Of a stretch of DNA of 64,000 bases, positions 26,705 through 39,261 are shown one piece after another. Origin of the DNA: Nitratireductor sp. XY-223 (GTDB lineage: Bacteria > Pseudomonadota > Alphaproteobacteria > Rhizobiales > Rhizobiaceae); the NCBI RefSeq assembly GCF_004959855.1, contig NZ_SPNT01000009.1, positions 118,739-182,738 on the forward strand, written 5' to 3'. Position 1 is the first letter of the stretch; every line of letters starts with the position of its first letter. The notes under the pieces are model-generated. The model had not been told where the DNA came from, did not search any database, and worked only from the letters and a program-made list of their open reading frames with translations. The position numbers and the translations under genes were made by a program.

Positions 26705-27925
26705 TCACGACGCCGATTTCAGCGTCTTGCCCTCGGGATCCCGGTTGATGGTCGGCTCGATGTCCTTGGTCCAGGCCGATACGGCCGGGATGCGGCTGCG
26801 GTCGACGCGGTAGGAGTATTTCCTGGCCACCTCGACAACCTCCTCGAGGAGACCCTCCTCCAGCGTGATCGGGTCGAGGCCGAGCTCCAGGAACTGCTCG
26901 TTGTGCACGACCAGGTCGTTTTCCGGGGCTTCCTTGCGCGGATTTGGCAAATAGGCGATCTCAACCCCGGTCAGCCGCGATACGAGTTCGGCGAGGTGCT
27001 TGACCCTGTGGGTCTCGGTCATCTGGTTGAAGATCTTGACCTTGTCGCCGGGCTCCGGCGGATTCTGCAACGCCAGGTCGACGCAGCGCACGGAATCCTG
27101 GATATGGATGAACGCGCGGGTCTGGCCGCCGGTTCCGTGAACCGTCAGCGGGTAGCCGATCGCCGCCTGGATCAGGAAACGGTTGAGCACGGTGCCGTAA
27201 TCGCCGTCATAGTCGAAGCGGTTGATGAGCTGTTCGTGCCGGCGCGTCTGTTCCGTATGGGTGCCCCAGACGATGCCCTGGTGCAGGTCGGTGATGCGGA
27301 TGCCGTCGTTCTTGGCGTAGAACTGGAACAATAGCTGATCGAGGCACTTGGTCATGTGGTAGATCGAGCCGGGATTGGCCGGGTAAAGGATATCCTGCCG
27401 GACCGTATCGCCTGCCATCGTGTCGATGCCCACTTCCAGGTAGCCTTCCGGAATGGCCGCGCCGACCGTCGAATAGCCATAGACGCCCATCGTTCCGAGA
27501 TGCACCAGATGGGAATCGACGCCGGTCTCCACCAGCGCGTTCAGCAGGTTGTGCGTGGCGTTCACATTGTTGTTGACCGTGTAGTTCTTGTGCCGGTCGG
27601 ATTTCATCGAGTAGGGCGCCGCGCGCTGCTCGGCGAAATGCACGATCGCGTCCGGTTTTTCCTCGGCCAGCCACGACTTGAAGACGTCGTAGTCGCGGGC
27701 GATGTCGATCAGGTGGAAATGGATGCGTCGTCCGGTCTCGTGATGCCAGATGCGGGTCCGCTCCTGTATGGAGTCCATCGGCGTGAGCGACTGGACGCCC
27801 AGTTCCGTATCGATCCATCGGCGGGAAAGGTTGTCCACGATATGGACGTCGTGGCCCTGTTCCGAAAGGTGAAGCGAGGTCGGCCAGCCGACAAATCCGT
27901 CGCCACCGAGTACCGCAACTTTCAT
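26705..27925 (-). CDS. sqdB: UDP-sulfoquinovose synthase SqdB
   Basis: A 406-residue extended SDR that makes UDP-sulfoquinovose from UDP-glucose and sulfite. Cofactor motif GGDGFVGW lies at residues 7-14. The family hallmark HFAEQRAAPYSM and the active-site YHMTK are present. The ATG at 27925 has GGAGGA upstream; a longer frame to 27970 lacks support. It is the first gene of the leftward operon for sulfoquinovosyl diacylglycerol, a phosphorus-free membrane lipid. Confidence 0.94.
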   Translation of the reverse strand: MKVAVLGGDGFVGWPTSLHLSEQGHDVHIVDNLSRRWIDTELGVQSLTPMDSIQERTRIWHHETGRRIHFHLIDIARDYDVFKSWLAEEKPDAIVHFAEQRAAPYSMKSDRHKNYTVNNNVNATHNLLNALVETGVDSHLVHLGTMGVYGYSTVGAAIPEGYLEVGIDTMAGDTVRQDILYPANPGSIYHMTKCLDQLLFQFYAKNDGIRITDLHQGIVWGTHTEQTRRHEQLINRFDYDGDYGTVLNRFLIQAAIGYPLTVHGTGGQTRAFIHIQDSVRCVDLALQNPPEPGDKVKIFNQMTETHRVKHLAELVSRLTGVEIAYLPNPRKEAPENDLVVHNEQFLELGLDPITLEEGLLEEVVEVARKYSYRVDRSRIPAVSAWTKDIEPTINRDPEGKTLKSAS

Positions 27926-27961
27926 GGGAAAATCCTCCATTCGCATCTTTGCGCGAGCGTT

Positions 27962-27979
27962 AGACCGCAATTATGACAG
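27962..27979 (-). promoter_or_regulatory. Possible PHO-box half upstream of sqdB
   Basis: On the minus strand CTGTCAT is followed by AATT and a poorly matching second half, 37 bases before sqdB. One half fits the PhoB direct-repeat consensus exactly and the other does not. Sulfolipid genes respond to phosphate limitation in some bacteria, so the match is recorded at low confidence. Confidence 0.25.
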
Positions 27980-28083
27980 GAATACAATGACCCGCGGGCA
28001 TTTGTGTCACTTATGTGTCGATGGGGCATTGCTCTGGCAATGAAATTGTGTTCGGTCAACCGCGTGGACACCCATAGTTGTTG

Positions 28084-28533
28084 ATGGAGGCACTGTTGAA
28101 AGAGGCGCTTGCCGGGGAACTCGTCGGAAACGGCCATCGGCTGTGGCAGCGGGTCTATTATGAAGACACCGACTTTTCGGGCGTCGTCTACCACGCGCGC
28201 TACCTGCATTTTCTCGAGCGCGGCCGCACCGACTACCTGCGCTGCCTCGGCATCAACCAGGGCGCGCTGGCCGACGGGCAGGAGGGGCGGGAAGGCCTGG
28301 CTTTCGTCGTCTATCACATGGATATCGCGTTCCGGGCGGCAGCGCGGATGGACGACATACTGGAAATTGCAACCGAGCCCGAGCGCATGACCGGGGTCCG
28401 GCTGGTTCTGAATCAGAAAATAACCTGCAATGACAGGCAGTTAATCGTCGCCAAGGTGACGGTTGCAACCGTCGATCGGCAGGGCCGGCTTGTGCGCATG
28501 CCGAAAGACACTGCGCAATTGTTCGGTCTTTAG
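28084..28533 (+). CDS. ybgC: Tol-Pal-associated acyl-CoA thioesterase YbgC
   Basis: A 149-residue hot-dog-fold thioesterase. The catalytic Asp region is YYEDTDFSGVVYHARYL, with the helix FLERGRTDYLR following. It may really start at TTG 28096, since GGAGG lies five bases before it. Upstream (28027-28042) is a 6-bp hairpin with a UCUG loop. It heads the tol-pal cluster; in related bacteria it acts on acyl chains of phospholipids at the membrane. The sqd operon diverges from it. Confidence 0.9.
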   Translation: MEALLKEALAGELVGNGHRLWQRVYYEDTDFSGVVYHARYLHFLERGRTDYLRCLGINQGALADGQEGREGLAFVVYHMDIAFRAAARMDDILEIATEPERMTGVRLVLNQKITCNDRQLIVAKVTVATVDRQGRLVRMPKDTAQLFGL

Positions 28534-28821
28534 TCCGCTTTTTGCGATAAATGCTTTATAATTTCACGTTCCTGTCATTGTGCGGAATAAATACTTGCCT
28601 TATTTCCTAACCTGTCATTAACCATAACCGTGCCTTAATGGAATTTGAGGGTTTGCGCTTTTCTTGCGCCTTCCTTTGACCAAAATTTGCCGCGACAAGG
28701 CAGGCCGGGTGAGTGAGACGGTGCGAGCAGTAGAAGCGATACCGGACCGCATAGTGCGTCTATCGACACTGATCCTGCGAGCGTGCGGCGGCGCAATATT
28801 CAAATTCTAGGATCGGACGGT
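28534..28821. other. Intergenic region before tolQ
   Basis: A 288-base gap, AT-rich in its first half. It contains TTAACC and TTAATG but not at CtrA spacing, and a TTGACC at about 28676 without a matching -10. tolQ may have its own promoter here. No gene is seen. Confidence 0.4.
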
Positions 28822-29538
28822 ATGGAACAGGTAGGTCTGGCTGCCACTAACGAGGTTACGCTCTGGGCGCTTTTCGTAGAGGCCAGTTTTGTGGTCCAGT
28901 TGGTTATGGTGGGGCTGGTGGCGGCGTCAATCTGGACCTGGGCGATCATCATCGACAAAACAGTGAATTTCGGCCGCGCCCGGCGGCAGTTCGACCGGTT
29001 CGAACAGGTGTTCTGGTCCGGCCAGTCCCTGGAAGACCTCTACCAGATGCTCTCCGACCGACGCACGAGCGGCATGAGTTCCATATTCGTTGCCGCGATG
29101 CGCGAGTGGAAGAAGTCCTTCGAGCGCGGGGTGCGCTCGCCGATGGGGCTGCAGATGCGCATCGACAAGGCGATGGACGTGACGCTGTCGCGGGAAGCCG
29201 AGAAGTTCGAGGCGCGCCTGGGCTCCCTGGCGTCGATCGGATCCGCGGCGCCCTTCATCGGTCTCTTCGGTACTGTTGTCGGCATCATGACGTCCTTTCA
29301 GGCGATCGCCGGTTCGAAGTCCACGAACCTCGCGGTCGTGGCGCCGGGCATTGCGGAAGCCCTGCTGGCGACGGCGATGGGGCTGCTTGCCGCCATTCCC
29401 GCGGTGATTGCCTATAACAAGTTCTCGTCCGATGCCGGCAAGCTGACCGCACGTATGGAGGGCTTCGCCGACGAATTCTCGGGCATCCTGTCGCGGCAGA
29501 TCGACGAGAAGATGCAGCCGCGCGCGGCAGCCGAGTAG
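28822..29538 (+). CDS. tolQ: Tol-Pal motor protein TolQ
   Basis: A 238-residue inner-membrane protein of the ExbB/TolQ/MotA family. It has three transmembrane helices: residues about 22-46, then two after the cytosolic loop near IGSAAPFIGLFGTVVGIM and the helix LLATAMGLLAAIPAVIAY. With TolR it forms the proton channel that energises TolA. The start MEQVGL is preferred over an ATG 13 codons upstream, where no ribosome site is seen. Confidence 0.96.
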   Translation: MEQVGLAATNEVTLWALFVEASFVVQLVMVGLVAASIWTWAIIIDKTVNFGRARRQFDRFEQVFWSGQSLEDLYQMLSDRRTSGMSSIFVAAMREWKKSFERGVRSPMGLQMRIDKAMDVTLSREAEKFEARLGSLASIGSAAPFIGLFGTVVGIMTSFQAIAGSKSTNLAVVAPGIAEALLATAMGLLAAIPAVIAYNKFSSDAGKLTARMEGFADEFSGILSRQIDEKMQPRAAAE

Positions 29539-29548
29539 GATTGCATCG

Positions 29549-30010
<462 letters not shown>

Positions 30011-30019
30011 TCCCCGGCG

Positions 30020-31075
30020 ATGAAACTCGGCGTCATCATATCCGCTTTTGCACACGCGATGCTCTTGAGCTGGGGGTTGTTCTGGCTGGCCGCGCCTGAT
30101 TCGCACGAGGCCCTGGAAATCGACGCGGTGCCGGTCGATATCATTCCGGTGTCGTCGATCACCGAGATCCAGGAGGGCGACCGCTCCGCATCTGCGGCCG
30201 AGCGCGCGGCGCCGCGGCCGACCAGCCGGCCCGAGCCGGTCGAGGACGCCGTGAATATCGGGGACAACGCGATCGACCTGAAGCCGACACCTGCCGAGAA
30301 GCCGTCCGAGCGGGTTGTCGAGGCCGCGGCGGAGCCGCAAAAGGCCGAGATCGCCGAGCCGGTTCCGTCGACGGAGCCCGAGGCCGTTCCGAAACCGGCC
30401 CAGAAACCGGAGCCGGTCGCGGCAACCGAAGTCGCGGCGCTGCCGGTACCGCAGCAGGAGGTGGCGCCTGATCCGGTGGCGGAGGCCATCTCCCGGGCAG
30501 AGACGGCGAAACCCGAGTTCGAACCGCTTCCCGAAAAGGTGCCGACGCCGAAACTGAGGCCGAAACCGCCCAGGGCGCAGACCGCCAAGACACCGGAGCG
30601 GAAAATCAACGAGGACCGGCAACAGACATCCAAGGTCGCCTCGACCCGCGACAGCGATTTCAATGCCGATGAGATCGCCGCGCTCCTCAACCGCGAGGAC
30701 CCCGCCGGCGGCGGCGCGAAGCGTAGCCGGGATGAGGCCGCGCTGGGCGGCCAGCGGACCACGACCGGGCTGCAGCTTTCGCAATCCGAGATGGACGCGC
30801 TGCGCGGGCAGATCCAGCGCTGCTGGACGATCCGGCCCGGCATGGCCGATGGCGAGGACGTGCGGGTGCGCGTCACGATGCGCCTCGATCGCAACGGCGC
30901 CGTTGAGGGTCAGCCGGTTGTCGAAACGTCCGGGGGCGCGGCCAATATCAGACGGGTCCTTTCCGGCGACGCACGCAGGGCCGTCCTGCGTTGCGCACCC
31001 TACGACCTTCCAACCGAAAAATATGAGACATGGGCCGATGTTGTGGTTAACTTCGACCCGTCACAGCTGTTTTGA
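30020..31075 (+). CDS. tolA: Tol-Pal protein TolA
   Basis: A 351-residue protein spanning the periplasm. It has one N-terminal membrane helix (about 3-24), then a long Pro/Glu/Ala/Val-rich segment (about 50-210) in place of the helical domain of enterobacterial TolA, and a C-terminal globular domain (about 255-350) containing QIQRCW and the conserved final beta hairpin. It links the TolQR motor with TolB/Pal. The Pro-Glu composition is usual for Rhizobiales. Confidence 0.9.
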   Translation: MKLGVIISAFAHAMLLSWGLFWLAAPDSHEALEIDAVPVDIIPVSSITEIQEGDRSASAAERAAPRPTSRPEPVEDAVNIGDNAIDLKPTPAEKPSERVVEAAAEPQKAEIAEPVPSTEPEAVPKPAQKPEPVAATEVAALPVPQQEVAPDPVAEAISRAETAKPEFEPLPEKVPTPKLRPKPPRAQTAKTPERKINEDRQQTSKVASTRDSDFNADEIAALLNREDPAGGGAKRSRDEAALGGQRTTTGLQLSQSEMDALRGQIQRCWTIRPGMADGEDVRVRVTMRLDRNGAVEGQPVVETSGGAANIRRVLSGDARRAVLRCAPYDLPTEKYETWADVVVNFDPSQLF

Positions 31076-31085
31076 GGGAAATTCC

Positions 31086-32432
31086 TTGAGCACGATGCCT
31101 ACCACAATCCACCGTTCGCCGATCGCCGAATTCAGCAACCTCATCCTCCGGGCCCTTGTTTTCATCTGCGGACTTGCGGCCCTTGCGGCGCCGGCACATG
31201 CGCTTGTCGAGATCGACATCAACAAGGGCAATGTCGAGCCGTTGCCGATGGCGGTGACCGATTTCGTTTCCCAAGACGATCTCGGTCCGCAAATCTCAGC
31301 CGTCATTGCCGAGGACCTGCGGCGCTCCGGTCTGTTTTCGCCGATACAGAAGGCCGCCTTCATCCAGAAAATTTCAAATCCGGACGTTGCGCCCCGGTTC
31401 GAGGATTGGCGGGTCATCAATGCACAGGCCCTGGTGGTCGGCCGCGTCAGCAAGGAGGCGGACGGGCGGCTGCGCGCCGAGTTCCGCCTGTGGGACACGT
31501 TTGCCGGCGAGCAGCTCATCGGCCAGCAGTTCTTCACGCAGCCGGAAAACTGGCGCCGTGTGGCGCATATCATCGCCGACGCCATCTACGAGGAACTGAC
31601 CGGCGAGCGCGGCTACTTCGACACCCGCGTCGTTTTCGTCTCGGAGACCGGTCCGCGCAACGAACGCCAGAAGCAGCTCGCGATCATGGACCAGGACGGC
31701 GCCAACCTGCGCTATCTCACACAGGGCAATGACCTGGTGCTCACGCCGCGTTTCTCGCCGAGCCGCCAGGAGGTCACCTACATGTCCTTCGCCGACGGCG
31801 AGCCGCGCGTCTACCTGCTGCAGCTCGAGACCGGACAGCGCGAGATTGTCGGCAACTTTCCCGGCATGACCTTCTCGCCGCGGTTTTCTCCGGACGGGCA
31901 GAAGGTGATCATGAGCCTGCAACAGGGCGGCAACGCCAACATCTACACCATGGACCTGCGTACGCGGGCGACGACCCGGCTGACCGATACGGCCGCAATC
32001 GACACGTCGCCGTCCTATTCGCCCGACGGCAACCGGATCGTCTTCGAATCCGACCGGGGCGGACGCCAGCAGCTCTATGTGATGAATGAGGACGGCGGCA
32101 ACCAGCAGAGAATCTCGTTCGGCGACGGATCCTATTCGACGCCGGTGTGGTCACCGCGCGGCGACCTGATCGCCTTTACGAAGCAGTCGGGCGGAAAGTT
32201 CTCGATCGGCGTCATGCGCCCGGACGGTTCGGGCGAACGCATCCTGACGACGGGCTTTCACAACGAGGGGCCGACCTGGTCGCCGAACGGGCGTGTCATC
32301 ATGTTTTTCCGCCAGCCTGCCGGTGCCGCCGGGCCGCAACTCTATTCGATCGATCTGACCGGCTACAATGAGCAGAGGGTGGAAACCCCCAGCTACGGAT
32401 CGGATCCGGCCTGGTCGCCGCTGTTGAAATAG
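31086..32432 (+). CDS. tolB: Tol-Pal translocation protein TolB
   Basis: A 448-residue periplasmic beta-propeller. A signal sequence (about 18-40, ending near APAHA) is followed by the N-terminal domain (DLRRSGLF) and six-bladed WD40-like repeats with [16 protein letters not shown] and WSPNGRV. The TTG at 31086 is preferred because GAGGG lies seven bases upstream; the ATG at 31095 is too far from it. The open frame to 30663 merely overlaps tolA. Confidence 0.94.
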   Translation: MSTMPTTIHRSPIAEFSNLILRALVFICGLAALAAPAHALVEIDINKGNVEPLPMAVTDFVSQDDLGPQISAVIAEDLRRSGLFSPIQKAAFIQKISNPDVAPRFEDWRVINAQALVVGRVSKEADGRLRAEFRLWDTFAGEQLIGQQFFTQPENWRRVAHIIADAIYEELTGERGYFDTRVVFVSETGPRNERQKQLAIMDQDGANLRYLTQGNDLVLTPRFSPSRQEVTYMSFADGEPRVYLLQLETGQREIVGNFPGMTFSPRFSPDGQKVIMSLQQGGNANIYTMDLRTRATTRLTDTAAIDTSPSYSPDGNRIVFESDRGGRQQLYVMNEDGGNQQRISFGDGSYSTPVWSPRGDLIAFTKQSGGKFSIGVMRPDGSGERILTTGFHNEGPTWSPNGRVIMFFRQPAGAAGPQLYSIDLTGYNEQRVETPSYGSDPAWSPLLK

Positions 32433-32543
32433 GCCAAGACCGGTCGCAACCATGCCGCAAAGTGCTGTATAAGGGGCAAGCGGCGCTTTGCCCTTCCCGC
32501 GGGGATCGATAAAACCAGTGTCGTCATAACGAGGAGACCGACC

Positions 32544-33050
32544 ATGAAACTCATGATGAGCATAGCGCGCAATCCGGCCGTGCTCGGGCTGGTTGCCGTG
32601 CTTGCCCTGGCAGGCTGCTCGTCCAAGCGGACCTTGCCCAACAGTCCGGGCGAACTCGGCCTGGGAGGCAGCGGCGCCGTCCCGGGATCGCAACAGGATC
32701 TGACACTGAATGTCGGCGACCGGATCTTCTTCGACACCGATTCGGCGGCGATCAGGCCCGATTCGGCGACGACGCTCGACCGGCAGGCCGCATGGCTGAA
32801 GAAATATCCCGACAAGTCGGTGACGATCGAGGGACACGCCGACGAACGCGGCACGCGTGAATACAACCTGGCACTCGGCGCGAGGCGGGCCGCGGCGACC
32901 CGTTCCTACCTGATCTCGAAGGGCATCTCGTCGAACCGGATCAAGACGATTTCCTACGGCAAGGAACGTCCTGTCGCCGTGTGCGACGACATCTCCTGCT
33001 GGTCCCAGAACCGTCGCGCGGTGACGGTCGTTACCGGCGTGGGCAGCTAA
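32544..33050 (+). CDS. pal: Peptidoglycan-associated lipoprotein Pal
   Basis: A 168-residue outer-membrane lipoprotein. The lipobox LAGC places the lipidated Cys at residue 25. The OmpA-like peptidoglycan-binding domain (about 60-165) includes DTDSAAI and GHADERGTREYN. It binds TolB and anchors the outer membrane. The 111-base gap after tolB may hold a separate promoter. Confidence 0.96.
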   Translation: MKLMMSIARNPAVLGLVAVLALAGCSSKRTLPNSPGELGLGGSGAVPGSQQDLTLNVGDRIFFDTDSAAIRPDSATTLDRQAAWLKKYPDKSVTIEGHADERGTREYNLALGARRAAATRSYLISKGISSNRIKTISYGKERPVAVCDDISCWSQNRRAVTVVTGVGS

Positions 33051-33107
33051 ATCAAGGGCACGTGAGGGGCATCCGGATAGCGCCGTCGAGGCAAAGGTAT
33101 TAGAACA

Positions 33108-34025
33108 ATGATCGCATATTCCCGCATTCTGGCCGCCTGTCTGTCACTGACCATCGCGCCGGGCCTCGCCCACGCGGCTTGGTGGGCCAATCCCGCGCCG
33201 GCTGTCGCTGCGCCCACCGAACGGCCGTTGGTCCTGGTGCAGGCGGATGACAGCACGTTCCGCATCGGCCAGCTTGAAGAGCAGGTCCGTATTCTGAACG
33301 GGCGCATCGAGGAAATGAACTTCCAGCTGCTGCAGATGCAGGAGCAGATGCGCCAGATGCAGGAGGACAACGAGTTCCGCTTCCAGGAACTTGAAAACGT
33401 CAGCGGCGAGCGCTCACAGGCGGAACAGCCACAGACGCATGCCGAGCAGCCACAGACGCAGGCCGAGCAGCCTCAGACGCAGGACGAGCGCAGCGTCGTC
33501 GTGCTCGACCCCTCGGGTCAGTCGGACGGCTCGCAGAATCTCGGCTCGATCACATTCAACGAAAACGGCGAAATGGTCGATGGTCAGCCGTCAGAGGCGG
33601 ATGCGGGACGGGACCAGACGCAAACGGCGGCGTTGCCGGCATCCGATTCCGAGGAGCTCTACCGCGCCGCCTATGGTTTCATCCTGTCGGGCGACTATCC
33701 CCAGGCGGAGGCCGCGTTCCGGGAATATATCGACCAGTATCCGGGCGAGCCGAAGGTTGCCGATGCCTATTTCTGGTTGGGCGAGGCGCAGTATTCGCAA
33801 GGCACCTATCACGAAGCGGCCAAGACGCTGCTGACGGCGCACAAGCAGTATCCGAGTGCCGCGAAGGCACCGGAGATGCTGTTGAAACTCGGTATGTCGC
33901 TCGCAGCGCTTGACAATCGCGACACGGCCTGTGCCACATATCGCGAGGTGCTGACACGCTATCCGGATGCATCGGTGGCGGTCAAAGACAAGGTTGCGGT
34001 CGAGCAGAGCCGCATGAGTTGCTAA
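33108..34025 (+). CDS. cpoB: Cell division coordinator CpoB/YbgF
   Basis: A 305-residue periplasmic protein. It has a signal peptide (to about residue 20, AHA), a coiled-coil trimerisation segment (about 45-95), a linker, and C-terminal TPR repeats (about 180-300: AYGFILSGDYPQAEAAF and following). The linker carries three tandem copies of the heptapeptide AEQPQTH/Q, encoded by 21-bp repeats at 33420-33482. It coordinates outer-membrane constriction with peptidoglycan synthesis in related bacteria. Confidence 0.9.
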   Translation: MIAYSRILAACLSLTIAPGLAHAAWWANPAPAVAAPTERPLVLVQADDSTFRIGQLEEQVRILNGRIEEMNFQLLQMQEQMRQMQEDNEFRFQELENVSGERSQAEQPQTHAEQPQTQAEQPQTQDERSVVVLDPSGQSDGSQNLGSITFNENGEMVDGQPSEADAGRDQTQTAALPASDSEELYRAAYGFILSGDYPQAEAAFREYIDQYPGEPKVADAYFWLGEAQYSQGTYHEAAKTLLTAHKQYPSAAKAPEMLLKLGMSLAALDNRDTACATYREVLTRYPDASVAVKDKVAVEQSRMSC

Positions 34026-34041
34026 TTGAGAGCGGGATGAG

Positions 34042-35373
34042 GTGTCTGACGTCCAGCCGGAAGTTGCGATTGACGCATTTGTTTCCAGGCTGAGGCCGTC
34101 CAAGACCCTGTGCGTCGCCGTTTCAGGCGGCAGCGATTCGACGGCCCTGCTGCACCTTCTGGACAAACACCTGAAAAGCAGCGGCGGGCCGCGTCTGGTG
34201 GCCGTCACCGTGGATCACGGGCTGAGAGCGTCCTCTTCCGGCGAAGCCGAGCAGGTGGCCGCCTTTTGCAGCTCCCGGGATATCAAGCACATCACCATGC
34301 AGTGGACCGGCGAGAAGCCGGCGAGCGGCCTCCAGGATGCGGCGCGCAACGCCCGCTACGAATTGCTGCGCGAGGCGGCACTGTCCGTCGGTGCGGCGGC
34401 CATCCTCAGCGCCCACACGCGCGACGATCAGCTCGAGACGATCCGGATGCGGCAGCGGCGGGGCATGGGCCGGGGTCTGTCGGGGATGGCTGAAGCCGTG
34501 CTTTTCCGGCGCGACACGTGGATTCTCCGGCCCCTGCTGAAGGTCACCCGAAACGCACTGCGCGGGGTGCTTGAGCGCGACGGCATCGGCTGGATCGACG
34601 ATCCCAGCAACGAGGACCGCCGTTTCGAGCGCGTGCGCGTGAGAAAGGAGGGCGGCGGGCCGCAGGTCGATGACGAGTTGCTGTCCATGGTGGAAGCCAT
34701 TGCCGAGGCGCGGCGCAAGGACGGGCAGCGACTGTCGCGGTTCCTGCACGACGACGTGGTCATCCACGGCGACATGATTGCGGAATTGCCGCTGGTTCCC
34801 GAAGGTCTTTCCGACGTGCTGCAGCAGGCCGTCGCCCTGCTGGCGGCACTCTTGGGGGGACGCGCCTATCTACCGGGCTCGCGGTCGCAGGACCAGATCG
34901 CACGGCTGGTGACCGGCGGCGGGCCTCCGCGGGTCAATCTGAGCCGGTCGGTGATCGACCGGCGGGCACGGCGGGTATTCGTCTACCGGGAGCGGCGCTC
35001 CATTCCGACCATCAGGCTGCCGGCCGGCGGCGAGGCCGTCTGGGACGGCCGTTACCGGCTGGTCAGCCATTACAAGCGCCGTTCCGTGGAAATCGGACCC
35101 GCCGACGGCGATTCCGGCCAGGTGCCGCCGGATCTGCCGGACAACCTTCCGCGCGGCGTGATTTCCAGGGCGGCGCGGGCGCAACCGGCAATCATCACGG
35201 GAAGCGGGGCAACACAACCGGAAAGGCGGCAGGCGGCGTTCCGCTCGCGCTTCCTTTCCCTGTCCCGGCACTTCACGCATTTCGACCTGTTTTTGCCCGA
35301 TTTCGAGCGTAGCGTCGCCGATGAATGCGCCGCTCTGTTCGGACTTCCGCCCTATCCCGAACCGCCTTTGTAA
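34042..35373 (+). CDS. tilS: tRNA(Ile)-lysidine synthetase TilS
   Basis: A 443-residue ATPase that modifies C34 of the CAU-anticodon tRNA(Ile) to lysidine, changing codon reading from AUG to AUA. The PP-loop SGGSDS lies at residues 28-33. The region ISAHTRDDQLET follows, and GWIDDPSNED is conserved. GTG start with GGATGAGG upstream. It lies 16 bases after cpoB. Confidence 0.93.
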   Translation: MSDVQPEVAIDAFVSRLRPSKTLCVAVSGGSDSTALLHLLDKHLKSSGGPRLVAVTVDHGLRASSSGEAEQVAAFCSSRDIKHITMQWTGEKPASGLQDAARNARYELLREAALSVGAAAILSAHTRDDQLETIRMRQRRGMGRGLSGMAEAVLFRRDTWILRPLLKVTRNALRGVLERDGIGWIDDPSNEDRRFERVRVRKEGGGPQVDDELLSMVEAIAEARRKDGQRLSRFLHDDVVIHGDMIAELPLVPEGLSDVLQQAVALLAALLGGRAYLPGSRSQDQIARLVTGGGPPRVNLSRSVIDRRARRVFVYRERRSIPTIRLPAGGEAVWDGRYRLVSHYKRRSVEIGPADGDSGQVPPDLPDNLPRGVISRAARAQPAIITGSGATQPERRQAAFRSRFLSLSRHFTHFDLFLPDFERSVADECAALFGLPPYPEPPL

Positions 35374-35435
35374 CAAAGCGTTCAGGGACGGCGGGTATAA
35401 TTTGCCGCAGTTGTCGCATCTGCGCCTTTGGTGGT

Positions 35436-35464
35436 CTTGGCAAGGGACCTTCGGGGACCTATGT
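35436..35464 (+). promoter_or_regulatory. Candidate RpoH (heat-shock) promoter of ftsH
   Basis: CTTG at 35436-35439 and CCTATGT at 35458-35464, 18 bases apart, resemble the rhizobial sigma-32 consensus (CTTGAA...CYTATNT). ftsH is a known RpoH target in Alphaproteobacteria. A leader hairpin with a 7-bp stem (about 35485-35502, one G-U) lies between this and the start. Spacing is a base or two longer than ideal. Confidence 0.4.
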
Positions 35465-35522
35465 TATTTCCACATGAAAAAGCCTGCCAAAAGGCGGGCC
35501 TACGGCTGTTTCGGGGTACCGT

Positions 35523-37460
<1,938 letters not shown>

Positions 37461-37483
37461 CGGACCGTCAAGAAAAACCTGTA

Positions 37484-37513
37484 AAAATGGCCGCTTGATG
37501 CGGCCGTTTTTGT
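37484..37513 (+). terminator. Rho-independent terminator after ftsH
   Basis: GGCCGC at 37489-37494 and GCGGCC at 37500-37505 form a stem with a 5-base loop, preceded by A-runs and followed by GTTTTTG. It separates ftsH from glmM. Confidence 0.85.
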
Positions 37514-37604
37514 TTGAAAAACTCGGAAACGATATCTGATCCACATTGGCGGCCGAAAATGCTATGGATCGGCCGGCGCGCACAGCGATCGAATCGAGGA
37601 AGAC

Positions 37605-38957
37605 ATGTCTCGTCAGTATTTCGGAACAGACGGAATTCGCGGCAAATCGAACGCGTTCCCGATGACGCCCGATGTTGCCATGCGGGTCGGGCTGGCGGCC
37701 GGGAAACTGTTCCGCCGGGGCAACCACCGCCATCGTGTCGTTATCGGCAAGGATACCCGCCTGTCCGGCTACATGCTTGAGAACGCGCTTGTCGCGGGCT
37801 TTACCGCCTCCGGCATGGACGTGTTCCTGCTTGGCCCCATACCGACGCCGGCCGTTGCCATGCTCACACGGTCGCTGCGCTCGGACATCGGTGTCATGAT
37901 CTCGGCATCGCACAACCCTTATGAGGACAACGGCATCAAGCTGTTCGGTCCCGACGGCTTCAAACTGTCCGATGAGATCGAGCTGCAGATCGAGCGGCTC
38001 ATCGAGGCGGATATCTCGAAGCTGCTGGCGAAATCAGAGGCCATCGGCCGCGCCAAACGCATCGACGGAGTGCACGACCGCTATATCGAGTTCGCCAAGC
38101 GCACCATGCCGCGCGACGTTTCGCTGAGCGGGCTGCGGGTTGCCATCGACTGCGCCAACGGTGCCGCCTACAAGGTCGCGCCGGCGGCGCTTTGGGAACT
38201 CGGCGCAGAAGTGATCACGCTGGGCAACGAGCCGAACGGCCATAATATCAATCTCGACTGCGGTTCGACCCATCCGGTGGCCCTTGCCAAGAAGGTTCAC
38301 GAAGTGCGCGCCGACATCGGCATCGCGCTGGACGGCGACGCCGACCGCGTGTTGATCGTCGACGAAAAGGGCGCCGTGGTCGACGGCGACCAGCTCATGG
38401 CCGTCATTGCCGAATCCTGGTCCGGCGACAACAGGCTTTCAGGCAGCGGGATCGTCGCAACGGTCATGTCGAACCTGGGTCTCGAGCGGTTCCTGGCCGA
38501 CCACGGCCTGCAGCTTGCCCGCACCAAGGTCGGCGACCGTTACGTTGTCGAATATATGCGCAACAACGGGTTCAACGTCGGCGGCGAGCAGTCCGGCCAT
38601 ATCGTCCTGTCGGATTTCGCGACGACCGGTGACGGGCTGGTCGCGGCCCTGCAGATCCTTGCATGTGTCAAGCGCATGGACCGGCCGGTCAGCGAAGTCT
38701 GCCGCCGGTTCGAGCCGGTGCCGCAGCTATTGAAGAATGTCCGTGTTTCAGGCGGCAAGCCGCTGGAGAACAAACACGTGCAACAGGCCATTCAATCCGC
38801 CGAAGAGGAACTGGCCGACAGCGGCCGACTGGTAATCCGGCCGTCAGGAACAGAACCTCTGATCCGGGTCATGGCGGAAGGCGACGACAAGGCGATGGTC
38901 GAGCGGATCGTCGACGAACTCGTCGACGTCATATCCGGCGTGCGCAGCGCCGCCTGA
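37605..38957 (+). CDS. glmM: Phosphoglucosamine mutase
   Basis: A 450-residue enzyme that converts glucosamine 6-phosphate to glucosamine 1-phosphate for peptidoglycan and lipopolysaccharide precursors. The phosphoserine is Ser102 in ISASHNP. The metal loop is DGDADR. The sugar loop GGEQSGH and the C-terminal phosphate loop [12 protein letters not shown] are present. GAGGAAG precedes the ATG. It follows ftsH in the usual order. Confidence 0.97.
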   Translation: MSRQYFGTDGIRGKSNAFPMTPDVAMRVGLAAGKLFRRGNHRHRVVIGKDTRLSGYMLENALVAGFTASGMDVFLLGPIPTPAVAMLTRSLRSDIGVMISASHNPYEDNGIKLFGPDGFKLSDEIELQIERLIEADISKLLAKSEAIGRAKRIDGVHDRYIEFAKRTMPRDVSLSGLRVAIDCANGAAYKVAPAALWELGAEVITLGNEPNGHNINLDCGSTHPVALAKKVHEVRADIGIALDGDADRVLIVDEKGAVVDGDQLMAVIAESWSGDNRLSGSGIVATVMSNLGLERFLADHGLQLARTKVGDRYVVEYMRNNGFNVGGEQSGHIVLSDFATTGDGLVAALQILACVKRMDRPVSEVCRRFEPVPQLLKNVRVSGGKPLENKHVQQAIQSAEEELADSGRLVIRPSGTEPLIRVMAEGDDKAMVERIVDELVDVISGVRSAA

Positions 38958-39070
38958 CCGGCACATATCTTTCTCAATCGAACCCCTGCGGCAGGGCGCG
39001 GCCGGCGCCGGTGCAACGCGCCGCCGTGTCCGCCAGAACCGCAAAATTTTTTTGCCGTCTGCCGGGAAAG

Positions 39071-39096
39071 ACTCTGTTCACTCAGAGTTTTATTTG
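39071..39096 (+). terminator. Probable terminator after glmM
   Basis: ACTCTG at 39071-39076 and CAGAGT at 39083-39088 pair with a six-base loop and are followed by TTTATTTG. The stem is short and GC-poor, so confidence is moderate. The rest of the 304-base gap (38958-39261) holds a GC-rich stretch and a TTAACC half-site at about 39164, but no gene. Confidence 0.5.
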
Positions 39097-39261
39097 CTGT
39101 TACCTTCTGAAATCATTGGGGAAAATTAGATTCCTCGGTAAACGGACATAGATAACAGGCTCTTAACCTTTTTACGCGACACTTCCTACCGTGCAATTCA
39201 AACATCGCCACGGCGCGGGCATTGGGGGTCCGTCCTGTTTGGTGGGGCGCGGAGTAGTAAA

